A stretch of DNA of 64,000 nucleotides from Camellia lanceoleosa (lineage: Eukaryota > Streptophyta > Magnoliopsida > Ericales > Theaceae), in NCBI GenBank assembly GCA_025200525.1, contig JANUSC010000372.1, positions 124,001 to 188,000 of the forward strand, read 5' to 3'. The position numbers and the translations under genes are program-made. This document shows positions 48,001-60,125 of the stretch, piece after piece. Position 1 is the first letter of the stretch; each line of letters opens with the position of its first letter. The notes beneath the pieces are model-generated. The model did not search any database and was not told the origin of the DNA. It saw nothing but the letters and a program-made list of their open reading frames with translations.

Positions 48001-48900
48001 GGGCTTGAGAAATAGAGGCAGGTTCGAGGGTTTGAGGAAGAGGATGTTTAGAAACTACATAGGAAAACTTGGTTGATGGTTTGGAAATATTGTTTTTAGA
48101 GCGTATGGTCATGGAATGGGTATTGGGAGGAGTGGTGGCTTGGACGAGATAAGGGGAGGAACGAGGAGAGATAGTAGACCTTGGAGCACCAGCATGCATA
48201 GAGGAAGAGTCATTTGGAGAAGTGTCCAAGTTGAGACCCATAACCAATGGAGGCCCACCAACCCGCATGGTGTCAGGAATAGAATGAAGTGATCTAGTAG
48301 GGGATTGAGAAGAATCATGCGGGGTGGGAAAAAGTGTGGAGGGATTGGACGGAGCATGAGCTGGAGTAGGGAACGAGATACTATGTTGACGCTGAATTGA
48401 TGGGGGAGAAGGAAGGGGAATAATAGTGGCTAGATCGAGGAATGGGGTTGGTGGAGAAGAGCAAGAAAGTGTAGAATTAGAAAAAGAAGGGGGTGAAGTT
48501 GGGGAAGGAGGAAGGAAATTTGGTGACACAAGTGTAGAAGGGTTGTCAAATTGAATGGATGTAAGGGAAGGAGAAATCGCGGCCCATTTGGAAAAAGTAA
48601 AATCATTTACTTGATCACGCTTGTGGAGCGGAAACAAAGAGGGAAAATTATCTTCAATAAAATGAACATGTTTTAAACTTGGGAAATAAAGAAAAGATAT
48701 TAGATTTATTTGCCATAGAAAATAACCATGAATGTTTTGTATAGTGATCGAAGAAAAAGACATACAAATAGGAGGACTCCAAACATCCGTATACAATAGA
48801 TCTAAAGGACATCAACTTTTTAAACCGGACACACCAAAAGGTAATTTGTGACTTTTGTTACAACGACAAGAATCATAGAGAGTTTATTAGAGGGCACAAT
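47918..48900 (-). pseudogene. Integrase end and linker of the outer copia
   Basis: A 292-codon frame begins YTDVWSPPICMS, which marks the catalytic-core start. It then passes to a Ser/Pro-rich linker and to EPASISQALNHPKWRETMCDE just before reverse transcriptase. Much of the core between is missing, so this looks like an internal deletion. Confidence 0.7.
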
Positions 48901-49044
48901 TTGACTAGGGACTTTGGATGACGGGTGACCAAGGCGATCATGCCAATGATCAAGAGAAGTCTTGACACCGTAACACGCTTGCTTTATCATCGGATGGGTC
49001 TCCCTGGTGCTTGGTCACTCGTACACTTCATTCTTGTTCTGTCT

Positions 49045-49488
49045 TTAAGCGAGCGGTGCTCCCGTGACTAGATCCTTAGCACAAAAGGAAGAAGGGTAAA
49101 ATTCAACTGAGGCATTATTTGTTTTGGAAAATTGGGGTACAGAAATTAGATTATGTTTCATGGATGGAACACATAAAACATTGGAAAGTGTAAAAGAATT
49201 AGGAGGAGTGGTAAGGGTGGTGTTTCCAGTGTGTAATATGCAAACCTGTACCGTCACCAATGATAATATTGTTGGGTCCTTCGTCAGGCTGACGAGGTGA
49301 GAGGTTGTTGAAATCAGCGGTGACATGGTGAGAAGCACCTGTGTCAAGAAGCCATTAGAGCTTGAGCCACAACCACTACCCATGGTTGTGTGATTTGCTC
49401 TAGTTGGCATGGGCAGTCCGAGTTGCCATTTCAAGGAGTAGCATGCACGAGCATTGTGACCTCTGTTGTCACAGTATTGACAGATCAT
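49045..49488 (-). pseudogene. Gag zinc knuckle and protease remnant of the outer copia
   Basis: CQYCDNRGHNARACY is a CCHC knuckle. The following frame carries LSNVLCVPSMKHNLISVPQF, a typical end of copia protease. The active-site Asp box lies in a shifted frame near 49330. Confidence 0.8.
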
Positions 49489-49619
49489 TGTAGAGCCTTT
49501 GTTGGAGTTGTGTCCCTGATTATTGTTGGTGTTATTCTGACACGGACCACCATGCTTATTGTGGTTTTGAGAATATTTCTTGTGAGATTGAATTCCTTGT
49601 CACTGTTGATTAAAACGAG

Positions 49620-50393
49620 CAGCATTGGCAGTCATAACAACGGGTATGCTCTCGTTACGTTTGAGGAATGATTCGTATTCCATAAGCTTGTCATGAAGCT
49701 CCTCAAAGCCTATGACAGTGTCACGCGCTCTGATTGCAGCAACGAGTTCCTTAAACTCGGATCCAACTCCATTCAAGACATGAAGAATGAGGTTGGGGTT
49801 TGGTACTGGTGAGCCAATGATTGCAAGTTCATCAACAATGCCACGAATGAATCCGAGATATTCAGCGATAGATCTTGTTTCTCATCTTTTGTCGAGTTGA
49901 TCCATCAATCCCATAACCGGAGAGGATGACGGATTAGCATAATATTTTGCAAGGCGATTATACGCCTCAACAGCAGTTTTTGAAGAACTGACCATTAGTA
50001 TTACTTGATCAGAAAGAGATGAGAAAATACCATGAAAAAGCAACTTGTTTTGTCTTTGCCATAGAGTGCTTTGGGTTGGGAATTTGTTTTCCTTCACCGG
50101 TCAATTCAGCAGGTGGACGGGGTTTCTATCCGTCGATATATCTGAACAGATCGTAGACAAAGAGCATCGAATCAAACTGAGCCTTCCATGAAGGATAGTT
50201 CTCTGGGGTTAACTTGACGGGCAATTGTGTTGAGTTGAGAACAATGAGATTGCTTTGGCTAAGAGAGAGAGTGACAATTGGTTGACTGAGGGAATGTGTG
50301 GCTGTGCTCTGTCCTGTCCTGATGAGAGAAGAATTTCAACGAAAAAGAAGGCAGATTTAGGATCGTTTTAGATGACTCGTAGGAGCTTATGAG
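49620..50393 (-). pseudogene. Gag N-terminal region of the outer copia
   Basis: The frame at 49882-50097 has WQRQNKLLFHGIFSSLSDQV and AVEAYNRLAKYYANPS, the capsid-like gag region. Adjacent frames contain the rest. Confidence 0.7.
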
Positions 50394-50405
50394 GCTCTGA
50401 TACCA
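50394..50405 (-). promoter_or_regulatory. Primer-binding site of the outer copia
   Basis: On the minus strand TGGTATCAGAGCC directly follows the 5' LTR. Confidence 0.8.
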
Positions 50406-50632
50406 TAAAGAACCAAAGCAGAATTGTGAATAAAATAATGGAGTCAAAAATGAATTATTACATTGATATTGTAAACAGATATTTATACAAGATATACAAG
50501 TTGGAAATAGAAAAGTCAGTTGTACAGAACCTAGGAATAAGGATTGTGATTGACATATACAAGCAGTAAATCAAGGTGATGAATTAGTGATTGTGGATCT
50601 TGTTGAGGTGAGTGGGTCTTCTTTCCTAATAT
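50406..50632 (-). repeat. 5' LTR of the outer copia
   Basis: Partner of 41144-41355, with the 14-bp segment that the other lacks. Confidence 0.85.
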
Positions 50633-52665
50633 AATTAATTAATTTTGGGGATTTTTTCAAAAAGAAAAGGGCCACTGTGGTATTCCACGAGGGTTAGTGG
50701 GATGATTTTGGACCAATTTAGGGAGTTTTCTAGTAATGAGAGAGATTTGGAAGAGAAAAAAAACCCGATTTTGTCATCTAGAATAGAAAATGGTGCTGGT
50801 ATGGAATAGAAAATAAGGGCACGAGTTGATGTTTAATTTATAACACTGCAAATTTTGTGTGAACGATTGTTGTTTGCAGTGTTTCTATCATAATGGGAAC
50901 AGTGGCTATGTAAACAGAGAAAAGAGGAAAGAACCAGCAAAAAATGCTAGGAACCATCTTTATCAACCTATAATTTACTCCGAATATGTTTGTGTGGTGA
51001 AAATTAAATTGATGTAGTATAAAGTCTATGAGTAAAATGAATTTGAACCATTCATTCATTTTTCTAGATAAATTCTAAGTTGATAAGATAAATTTGTAAT
51101 GTTGTTGAAGAACCAAACAAGAGGTGTTGAGGAAGGAAATTTAATTGTGGGGTCATCAAATTTGCTTATGTGGCATATTCTGAGATCTCTTTTGGCAACA
51201 TCTAAAAAGGTCATCTCTTTTTTCGAGTTGTTTTGTGTTTAGTAACTTTTTTAAAAAAATTATGTCAAAAGTTTAAATTTTTTTGATCCATCTTATTGAG
51301 ACGAATCTAAAAAGTGCATTTTTTTTTCCGTAAAATTAAAAATCCAAAATAAGCCCAAAAATCCTTTTTTTTTTTTTTTTGTGCTTATTTGTAATTTTTT
51401 TTTTTTTGGTCTTTTCTGGATTTTTTTGAATTTTTTTTAAAAATTATAATTTTTCAGTTCGTCTTGTCGAGATGAATCTAAAAACTAAAAGTTTTTTTTT
51501 AAAAAAATTTAAAAGAAAAATTTACTAAAAACAAAAATAAGTAATAAAAAAAAAGTCTAAAAATAAGAAAATTCCAAAGCAACTCTAAAGTGACTGCCTG
51601 TAAAACATCAAATTATAATGCAATCTCAAATAAGTATATTTTTATTTTCACTATTCAAAGCCCCACTACATTCCTCTTAAAAAAAAACAGAAGGCCCACT
51701 ACGTAAGTAAAATGGTTCGGCCCAATAAAATGGGCCTAGAAATTTTTTCATAACGATGAATCATTTCCCAAGTTCATGAATTTTGAATTTATTTAGGATC
51801 CGTTTGAGTACACAGAATTAAATGGTAAAAAATAAAAATGGTAGAAAGTGAAATGAAAATATATTTTCTTGTATAAATTGATTAGGTGAAAATTTTAGAG
51901 AAAAAGAAATAAATTGGAAATTCTAATTATTATTTTTAGAAAAATACTTGGGATCCCATGACCTTCAAAATGATGTGGACCAATCATGTATATTTGTTTT
52001 TTTTTTCTTCTTTTCTTCCTAGACCAATCACAGGTGGGTGGGGGTTGTGGGTGTTATATTTTTTGGGGGTTTGTAGCATTGTTGTTATTTTTATAAACAA
52101 ATTTAAACTTTTATTTGTTTATTGAGTATTATTTATTTATTTATTTATTTTTGCAAGAAACAAAAAGCTTAGTTATTATAATACCATGAATTATTAAAAA
52201 AAATTAACTCCTTTTATAACTTTCAACACTTTCATTCTAACCAAACTTACCATAAGGATTTTTAGTAACAGATCCTCATAGTAAGTTTTTATTGTCAATA
52301 GAAATAGAGCCATGAGTTTTTTTTAAGGTCGCATTCATTTTTTCTTTTTCTTGTTTAATTTTATAGTGCACATTAGACAATGCACCATTACGAAAACACT
52401 CCTTGTGGTTAATTTTCTTTTGCAAAATTTAAAGTATCATTTTTGATCTACACGTTTGTTTAAAAAATAAAAAAAATATATAAAAAAATAAAAATAAAAA
52501 TTGGAATTTTAGAACTTTCTCCTTGAAATATATCAAACAAAACTTATATATGTTGGATATGAAATTTTGAAGAGAAAATGCAGTAAAATTACACAATCCG
52601 AACAAATAGTTAACAATAAAATTTTACTGTCTATGTAACACTTGAGTAGTGACTTTCACCATTGC
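50633..52665. other. AT-rich intergenic DNA
   Basis: Long A/T runs, with no domain-bearing frame and no clear repeat borders. I see nothing that supports a gene. Confidence 0.4.
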
Positions 52666-52693
52666 CACAAATATATATATATATATATATATA
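52666..52693. repeat. (TA)n microsatellite, left half
   Basis: About 14 TA units end at the Tat element border. The same (TA)n resumes at 63854 after the element. Confidence 0.85.
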
Positions 52694-53234
52694 TGACATG
52701 GATAGGCCCATAAGAACCACGGCCCATAGTGGACAAATCCAAGCCCACCATTTATATCCCATTGCATAACCCGGGTAACAAAATCCAAGACAGCTGGAGG
52801 CCAACTGAGCATAGAAGGCCAATAATACTTGACACGCGCGGTGCGTAATATGCCACGTTAGCGCATAAAGATCTGCAGTTATTGCCACAACACATCACCA
52901 TTAATGCAACTCATCATAGCATTTATTGCATAACACCTCTCAAATTAATGGCACCTCTCACCTCGAACAAGGTAAACCGGCACAAGCTTTCGCGGAAGGT
53001 CGAACGGCAGAGACAAAGGAAATGATTACCAAAGGATATAAGCAAAATTGGAGGACAAGAAGAAGGTTAAGTTTTTCTATCTCTCTCTCTACATCATCTA
53101 TTTCCCTTCTAATTCACACACCGAGGGTTCGCCGAGACGCACCCTGCTCCTCGCTGAACTTGTTTGCGTGTTATCCAAAGGCTTGAGGAGCTTGGATCGG
53201 TCTAGTCCATTCACCGTAATCTAATCAGATCATC
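52694..53234 (+). repeat. 5' LTR of the Tat element
   Basis: It starts TGACATGG and ends GATCATC; the final A is missing relative to the right LTR. A TTTATATCCC block near 52750 may serve as a TATA box. Confidence 0.85.
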
Positions 53235-53252
53235 GGCGCCGCTTAGGAACTG
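53235..53252 (+). promoter_or_regulatory. Primer-binding site of the Tat element
   Basis: GGCGCCGCTTAGGAAC follows the LTR. GGCGCCG agrees with the start of the Asp-tRNA-type site used by Tat/Athila elements; the rest has drifted. Confidence 0.55.
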
Positions 53253-53330
53253 GTTTGTCCGTACGCCAGTTGTGTTCATTGCCGTCGGAGACCCTGTTCC
53301 AGTAACCTTTTCACCTCACTCGTCAAGTGT

Positions 53331-54500
53331 ATGGTCACGACTAGATCCATGGCTTCCCACCATAATGCTGCCGATCATCAAACCGACCCTCCCAATCCAA
53401 ACAACCCACCACAATACTTCATCGAACTTACTAATAGCATCAACCGTATGGCTGAGCAAAACCAAGCCTTAATAAACGCTCTGCTCCAGAGAAACCTCCC
53501 CATTCCTTCACCACCACCTCCAGACATCCTGTCCAACCCGCAACGCACTCCCGGCCATACCGCCCCACTACCCAATCCACCCAACTTGGACGGTTTGCAA
53601 TCTTCCCATCCACATGTAAATCCACCACCTCCACCCCCACACCCATCGGTTATAGCACCAGTCCCCGAGGGAGAAGCCAGCAGCATCCAACACCTGTCTC
53701 CCTCTGGTGGTGGCAACATCCCCCTCTGGGACACTGAGCTCCGAGCCACGAAGCTCCAGCTACAAGGGGTTATGTAGAATATCCAGCATAAGCCCTCCAC
53801 CACTGCAAACTCGCCATTTGTCGCCTCTATTCGAGACAAACCCCGCCAAATTCAAAATGCCCACCATTGACTCTTCGATGGCAATAACCGACCGATCAAC
53901 CATCCGAGACCTACCGCACCCTCATGATCCTCCATGCCTTCCCGACGAGATCATGTACCGAGCCTTCCGTGACATCAAGGGGTCGGTTTCTACAGTGGTT
54001 TAGCCGCTACCACCGGACTCGGCCTCCACTTTCCAAAGATCTCGCTGACTCTTTCTTGAGCCACTTCATCGGCGCCAAAGACTAACGACGCCTACCACCC
54101 AAATTTACTCAACATCCGCTGCATCGAGGGGAATCATCGATAGCTTCGCCACTGCTTCAACACCGAAACCTCGCAAGTTGCAAAAATGACGACAAAGTCA
54201 TCCTCACAGCCTTCATGGCGGCTCATGTCATCGATTTTTTCTCCCTCTCCAAGAACCCCCGACCTCCATGGCAATTTCTACTTCCAAAGCCCAAAAATAC
54301 ATGAATGCCGAGGATTCACTAGCCGCCTAAGAAGATCCACCAGCTAAAAACCCGACCCCCCGAGAAAAGAGAAAAGACCAAGAACCCAAAGAACACCCAA
54401 GATTATAGCTAAACACCCCGCTACATCGATCTCGTCTCCGACCGTCAAGACTAAAACCGACCGCCCGGTCGGTTCGAGCGGTATATACCTCTCAATTCTC
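53331..54500 (+). pseudogene. Gag of the Tat element, broken
   Basis: ATG at 53331 (MVTTRSMASHHNAAD) opens 148 codons with a Pro-rich region after about residue 55. The capsid region follows in shifted frames: FKMPTIDSSM near 53855, LPDEIMYRAF near 53940, then blocks for the SHFIGAK and ALTAFMA-type motifs near 54060-54220. Losses of a few bases occur every 30-60 bp. Confidence 0.75.
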
Positions 54501-54502
54501 CT

Positions 54503-55153
54503 ATGGAACATGTCCTCAACCAGATCCAACGGGACTACCCCCTCAAGTGGCCTCCCCCTCCACAGAACCCTTCTTGCCGGAAAAACCAATCTAAATATTG
54601 CCGTTTCCACCAGGACCATGGCCATAACACTGACGATTGCATCAGTCTCAAGGATCAGGTGGAGACCCTCATCCACCAGGGGCGTCTAAGTCGATTCACA
54701 AACACCCGCTCTCAGCAGAGGCAAAGAACCAAACTCCACAGAGATAATCGCCGACACACCCCACCGCGGCAGCCAGCTCAACCAAACCAGGGTCATGACC
54801 GACCCCCCCATCAGCCGCGACCTCAAGGTAATCCACCTCCACCAATTGGTGAAATTAGAGTTATTTCAGGTGGTCTTGCTTGTGGGGGACCATCTCGCTC
54901 AGCTCAGAGGGCAGAACTTAGAAAAATACGACAGGGCTCAGACAAGGTAGTCGCCACGATAGACCGACCCCCCAAACAGCCCAAGCAGTGGACAGAGCCC
55001 ATCACCTTCACGGACGCCGACTGTGCAAGCATCCATTATCCTCATGATGATCCTCTCGTCGTTTCCGCCATCCTCTCCAATTATAAGGTCAAACGAGTTC
55101 TCATCGACAATGGCAGCTCTTCGGACATCATCTTTCTAAACTGCTTCCGCTAA
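54503..55153 (+). pseudogene. Gag end and protease of the Tat element
   Basis: The 216-codon frame has the Tat zinc knuckle YCRFHQDHGHNTDDC at about residues 32-46. A basic Gln/Pro-rich stretch (about 70-110) follows, then the protease with active site VLIDNGSSSDIIF near the end (D-N-G in place of D-T-G, normal for this lineage). The frame stops in the middle of protease. Confidence 0.85.
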
Positions 55154-55830
55154 CTTAAGGTTGGGGAAGAAAGCCTTTCCCCGCTCCAAACCCCTCTCGT
55201 CGGCTTCATTGGCATCACTGACCTCCATCGGTTCAATCGATCTTCCCATCACAAATGGTGAGTACCCACGCAAGCCACGATGTTGCTCACCTTCCCGGTG
55301 GTTGATTGCCCATCCGCCACAACATCATCTCTACCGCATCGCCTCAACACCTTGCAAGCCATCACATCCACCTATCATCTTGCCCTCAAGTTTCCCAATC
55401 GATCTCGGCCTAATACAGTCAGGAGAATGCATCGCGCCGTGGAGTGTTATGTTGCCTCACTTAAAGAAGTCAAGTTGAAGGAGGCGATGATCATTGAAGG
55501 AGGACTTGATGAGAACGAGCTCATCGAGGAGAACCTGGAAGAGCTCGTTGAGGTTCCTATTGACCCCACCAACCCATCAAAACCGCCAAGATCGGCACCA
55601 ATTATCCCCAAGCAAAAGTCGACCTCACCGCCTCTTTTGACCGAACACAACGACGCCTTTTGCTTGGACCCACTCGCATATGCCTGCATTGACCCTCCTT
55701 CATCACTCATCGCCAAAGATCAAACCTCACTTCCGACCTTACCGCAAAAACAACAGATATTTCACCCTAACGTAATAATCTCATATAGTCAGAGGTTGAC
55801 AAACTCCTCGAGGCTCAGTTTATCCGAAAT
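55154..55830 (+). pseudogene. Protease-reverse transcriptase connection of the Tat element
   Basis: The frame at 55280-55867 has an acidic stretch (ENELIEENLEELVEVPID) that links protease and reverse transcriptase in these elements. The usual run from there into the polymerase is broken by frameshifts. Confidence 0.65.
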
Positions 55831-56664
55831 GTGGATTATCCTAGGTGGCTGTCCAATGTGGTGCTAGTCCGCAAGAACAATGGCAAGTGGCGTCTGTGTG
55901 TCGACTACTCTGACTTGAACCGAACTTGCCCCAAAGATAGCTATCCACTCCCCCGAATTGATTTGCTGGTCGACGCCACGGCCGGTCACCAAATGCTCAG
56001 CTTCACGGACGCCTTCTCCGGGTACAACCAAATCATGATGCACTCATCTGACCAAGAACACACATCCTTCATCACCGACCGGGGAACCTACCACTACCGT
56101 GTCATGCCGTTCGGACTGAAGAACGCGGGGGCCACCTACCAACGGTTAGTCAACGCAGTCTTTCAACACCAGATCGGCCGGAACATGGAGGTGTACGTGG
56201 ATGACATGCTAGTCAAAAGCAAACTCTCCGCCGACCATCTGACCGACCTACAGCAGACCTTTGCCACCCTTCGCAAGTACCAGATGAAGCTCAACTCGGA
56301 GAAGTGCGCCTTTGGCGTAGGATCCGGAAAATTCTTGGGCTTTATGGTCAGTCAGCGCGGAATTGAGGCCAACCCCGAGAAGATCAAGGCTTTGATTGAG
56401 ATGCAGTTGCCCAAAACCGTTAAGGAAGTTCAGAGACTCGCTAGCAGAGTGGCGGCCCTCAACCGGTTCATTTCCCGCGCAACAGATAAGTGCCTACCAT
56501 TCTTCAAAGTCCTTCGGCAGACTTTCGAATGGACGACTGAATCCGAAGTGGCCTTCCAGCAGCTAAAACAATGCATGGCCAACCCCTCTTCTTTCGCAGG
56601 CAATCCCAGGCGAACCCCTCTTCCTCTATTTAGCAGTATCAAACACCGCCAAGAAGCCTCATAG
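55831..56664 (+). pseudogene. Reverse transcriptase of the Tat element
   Basis: Blocks in order are NVVLVRKNNGKWRLCVDYSD, YPLPRIDLLVDATAG, FTDAFSGYNQI, YRVMPFGLKNAGATYQRL, the catalytic YVDD, then KCAFGVGSGKFLGFMVS and ANPEKIKAL. The 277-codon frame covers almost the whole polymerase. It slips just before RNase H. Confidence 0.9.
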
Positions 56665-56665
56665 G

Positions 56666-56950
56666 AAGACGGCTTTGCTCAACGGCCGGTCTATTACATC
56701 AGTCGAGCTCTCAGGGGAGCAGAGCAGAACTACCCACTGTTGGAAAAGTTGTCCCTGGCCCTAGTCACTGCCTCCAGGCGACTTCATCCTTACTTCCAGG
56801 CCCATTCTATAGTGGTCCTCACCGACCAACCCCTGAAGAAGGTCATGCAAAGAACTGGACTTTTCGCCGACTTATGCAAAGGGTCGGAGCTTAGCTAGTT
56901 TGATATCTCCAACCGACCTCAAGACAAGAATCAAAGGACGTGCCATTGTT
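56666..56950 (+). pseudogene. RNase H of the Tat element
   Basis: The frame from 56669 reads VYYISRALRGAEQNYPLLEK and HPYFQAHSIVVLTDQPLKKV, the gypsy RNase H. A TAG near 56896 ends it. Confidence 0.8.
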
Positions 56951-56999
56951 GACTTCACTTAGAATTCACCAACCCTCGCCCACTACCTCTCCACCACCG

Positions 57000-57534
57000 C
57001 CAACTCCTGCTGAGCCAGAGGACCTCCATTCTTGGACTCTCAACGCCGACTGTGTTATCCCGAGGGAAGGTAGCGGGGCTGGTCTCATTCTCACCTCCCC
57101 CGAAGGTGGTTGTATCAAGTGTGCCCTCCATCTTTTGTTTGAAGCCAGCAACAATGAGGCCGAATATGAAACACTGATCGCAGGACTCCGCCTCGCCAAA
57201 GACCTTGGAGTTAGCCACATCCACAGATTCAAGGACTCCTCATCGCCGGTCGATCACGGGAGAATTCGATGCTAAGGATGACACGATGCGGGCTTACAGA
57301 AACATGGCACTCCTTTTTGTTCGCCTTTTCAATACCTTTCACATCAAGCACATACCTCGGGCCGAAAACTCCAAAGCAGACGAGATGGCTCAGCTGGCCT
57401 CCGCAGACCAGTCCGACCTCAACCACTTGAGTTCCGCCGAGTACCTTCCCCACTCGCCATCTCATCCGACCTACAAGAAGTACACCTCCCAAGATGAACC
57501 CATCCCTTGGGCGTCCGACATCCTCCTATTCTGA
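57000..57534 (+). pseudogene. Archaeal-type RNase H of the Tat element
   Basis: GSGAGLILTSPEGG, EASNNEAEYETLIAGLRLAK and, after a frameshift near 57235, FHIKHIPRAENSKADEMAQL are the core and end of the second RNase H found in Tat and Ogre elements. It helps remove RNA during cDNA synthesis. Confidence 0.85.
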
Positions 57535-58716
57535 CCGCAGATAACTCCCAAATGACCAACAAAGAAGCCGCCAAAATCGAGCTCTCGGCTAACTACGTTT
57601 TGGTCAATCGGCGCCCTTACAAACGCGGTTTCACTACAGATTCATGTGCCTTAATCCGACCCAAGCAACATATGTGATGCAGAAATCCATGAGGGCATTT
57701 GTGGCAACCATTCTGGCAGTGTCTCGCTCACAAGATACTCCGCGACCGTTACTTTTGGCCAACTCTTAACCAGACGCGACCGACTTTTGTCCTCAAATGC
57801 GATAAGTGTCAACGCTTTTGCCAACATCCCCTATGCTCCTCCCCGCAGAGTTGATCACACTTTCCAAATTCTATCCGCTCGCCAAATGGGGGATCGACCT
57901 GATCGCCCCCCTTCCCACCGGCCGAGGCCAAACCAAGTTCGCGGTCGTCGCCATTGACTACTTCACCAAATGGGTAGAGGCCGAACCCCTGGCTACCATC
58001 ACCGAGCGAAACACAACCAGGTTCATCTGCAATCGATCGTCACGGCTCAAGATCCTCAAAGCATCAGATAGACAACGGCAAACAATTCGACACTGCCAAA
58101 TACAGATAGTTCTGTGCGGATCTCCAGATTCAGCCATGTTTTTCCTCTCACGGCCATCCCCAAGCCAACGGCCAGGTTGAGGTCACCAATCGGTCCCTTT
58201 TGAAGATCATCAAGACTAAGCCGAGGTCGCCAAGGACTCTGGGCTGAGGAACTACCAAATGTACTCTGGGCCTACCGCACTACAGCTCGGACCCCTACCG
58301 AGGAAACCCCCTTTCGCCTAACGTACGGCGCTGAGGCGGTCATCCCAGTAGAGGTCGGCCTGCCAACGCCTAGGGTTCTACATCCGAATTCAACACTGAC
58401 TGAGGAACTCCGTCGAGCGGACCTAGACCTGATTGAAGAACTCAGGAACACCACTGCGGTCATACTAGCCTCATACCAGCAAAAGATGAGAATGCACTAC
58501 AACCGCAAAGTCCGACCACGGGAATTCGCCATAGGAGATCTTGTCTTAAGGGAGGCCACTCTTGCCACCAAAAACCCGACCGAGGGAAAGCTGGCGACCA
58601 AATGGGAGGGACCATACATTGTGAAAGCCTGTCCACGCCGCACATACCACCGCCAGATATGGAGGGCCGAGACCTTCCCATCCCCGAACGTCAACACCAA
58701 ACGCTACTTTCAATAG
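57535..58716 (+). pseudogene. Integrase of the Tat element
   Basis: The core frame at 57806-58180 has KWGIDLIAPLPTGRGQTKF and VAIDYFTKWVEAEPLATI. The zinc-finger part upstream is damaged. Later blocks are WAYRTT and TYGAEAVIPVE near 58266-58350, and the end 58486-58716 (HYNRKVRPREFAIGDLVLR, KWEGPYIV) stops at TAG 58714-58716. Several frameshifts separate the parts. Confidence 0.85.
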
Positions 58717-58839
58717 GTCAAGCTTTTGTATTGTCAATTGTTGTACTTTCATTTTTACGCATAATGTAATTCTTGATCATTGTACTACATTTCATAGCAG
58801 CTTTTTCCTCTCCGCCACCCTTGACGCCTCAATCACATT

Positions 58840-59370
58840 TTTGCTTGCAGAAAGCACTCAAAAGCCTCACCACTGAAAGACTTCAAAAGCCTCACCAAAC
58901 CGAAAGACTCAAAGCCTCACCACCGAAAGACACTTCAAAGCCTCACCACCGAAAGCACTTGAGCCTCACCATTGAGCACCTCAAAAGCCTTGGCCAGACT
59001 GAGACTCAAAGCCTCACCAGAAAGACTTTAGAAGCCTCACCACTGAAAGACCTCAAAGCCCTGCCAGACCGAAAGACTCAATGCCACCACTGAAAGACTT
59101 CAAAAGCCTCAACCACTGAGTCTCAAAGCCTCTACAGACTGAGACTCATCACCTCACCACTGAAAGACTTCAAAAGCCTTCACAAATTAAGCACTCAAAG
59201 GCCTCACCAGATCGAAGACTCAAAGCCTCACCACCGAGCACTTCAAAAGCCTCTACCATTAAGCACTCAAAAGCCTCTACCAAACTAAGACTCAACATTC
59301 ACCAAACCGAGATTCAAAGCCTCATCCAGATCGAAGGCCAAAGCCTCACCAGATCGAGCCACCATTGTCG
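58840..59370 (+). repeat. Minisatellite-like array in the Tat 3' region
   Basis: An irregular repeat of about 22-30 bp is built from AAAGCCTCACCA and (C)TGAAAGACTTC/CCGAAAGACTC, with some 20 degenerate units. It begins about 125 bp after the integrase stop. Confidence 0.8.
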
Positions 59371-60000
59371 GGTCCAGAGCAAGTGACTCGCAATCTAATT
59401 CCAGATCCGCCTCGAGATCATCCTATCCATGAAACTACAAAAAGCGACACTCACCACAATCAAGCCTAGCCACAATCCTCGACCACGCTTTTACTCACCA
59501 AATTCCAAAGATGCTCTCACACACTTCATTTACTAACCAGATTATCTTCCCACCACCCAAATTTACCTCTCAAATTTCTTCTCTGTGTTTTCAAAGGAAC
59601 ATTTAAGTATTAATCCCATTCAAACCTCATTTCACACAATTTCAATTTCACCAACCACTCTCATTCTCTCAATATTTTATACAAGTCCAATCTCACTCGC
59701 ATGAAGAAATTTTACTACCACTCTTACCTCATGACGGAATTTTTAACCCAACTCGCATGAAGTTTTCATTACAAGTTGACCTAACTTTGCACGAAGTTTT
59801 CATTACAAATTGATCTCTCAACATCATCACTAGTTCAAGTTCACTTAAGTTCAAGTTCACTTAGTTCACTTAGCTTAAGTTCACCTCTGCCTTGTAGTTC
59901 AATGTTTTCATAAGTCCATCACCGCTTTTATTACAAGCATTTATCCATTTCAAACACACCAAACAAACAAACATAGTCAATTACAAGACATAAATGGAGT
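59371..60000 (+). other. Non-coding 3' region of the Tat element
   Basis: This is CT-rich, gene-free DNA. It contains a short repeat of AAGTTCACTT near 59834-59890. Confidence 0.5.
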
Positions 60001-60006
60001 TTTATT
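60001..60006 (-). terminator. Poly(A) signal for the antisense ORF
   Basis: AATAAA on the minus strand lies 120 bp past the antisense stop codon (60126). Confidence 0.45.
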
Positions 60007-60125
60007 CATTCAAAAATGTGTACAAATACTGCTACAATACTTCAAAAAACAAAAAAAATAATAAAAAAAACACAAAAATGTGTACACAAAAACAAAACAA
60101 AAATTCTTCAGTACATGTCTTCAGC

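Larger units (their letters stand above)
41144..50632 (-). mobile_element. Ty1/copia retrotransposon, outer element, interrupted by a second copia
   Basis: LTRs of 212 bp (41144-41355) and 227 bp (50406-50632) share blocks such as GCAGAATTGTGAATAAAAT and GAGTGGGTCTTCTTTCC. A near-perfect primer site lies inside the right LTR and a purine tract inside the left. The minus-strand order is gag, protease, integrase, reverse transcriptase, RNase H. Flanks share only AATT, so no clean target duplication is claimed. Without the insert it is about 4.3 kb. Multiple frameshifts are present. Confidence 0.85.

Noticed and set aside
53378..53839. Gly-rich minus-strand frame in the Tat gag
   Set aside because: It is the complement of the Pro-rich Gag; proline codons read as glycine on the other strand.
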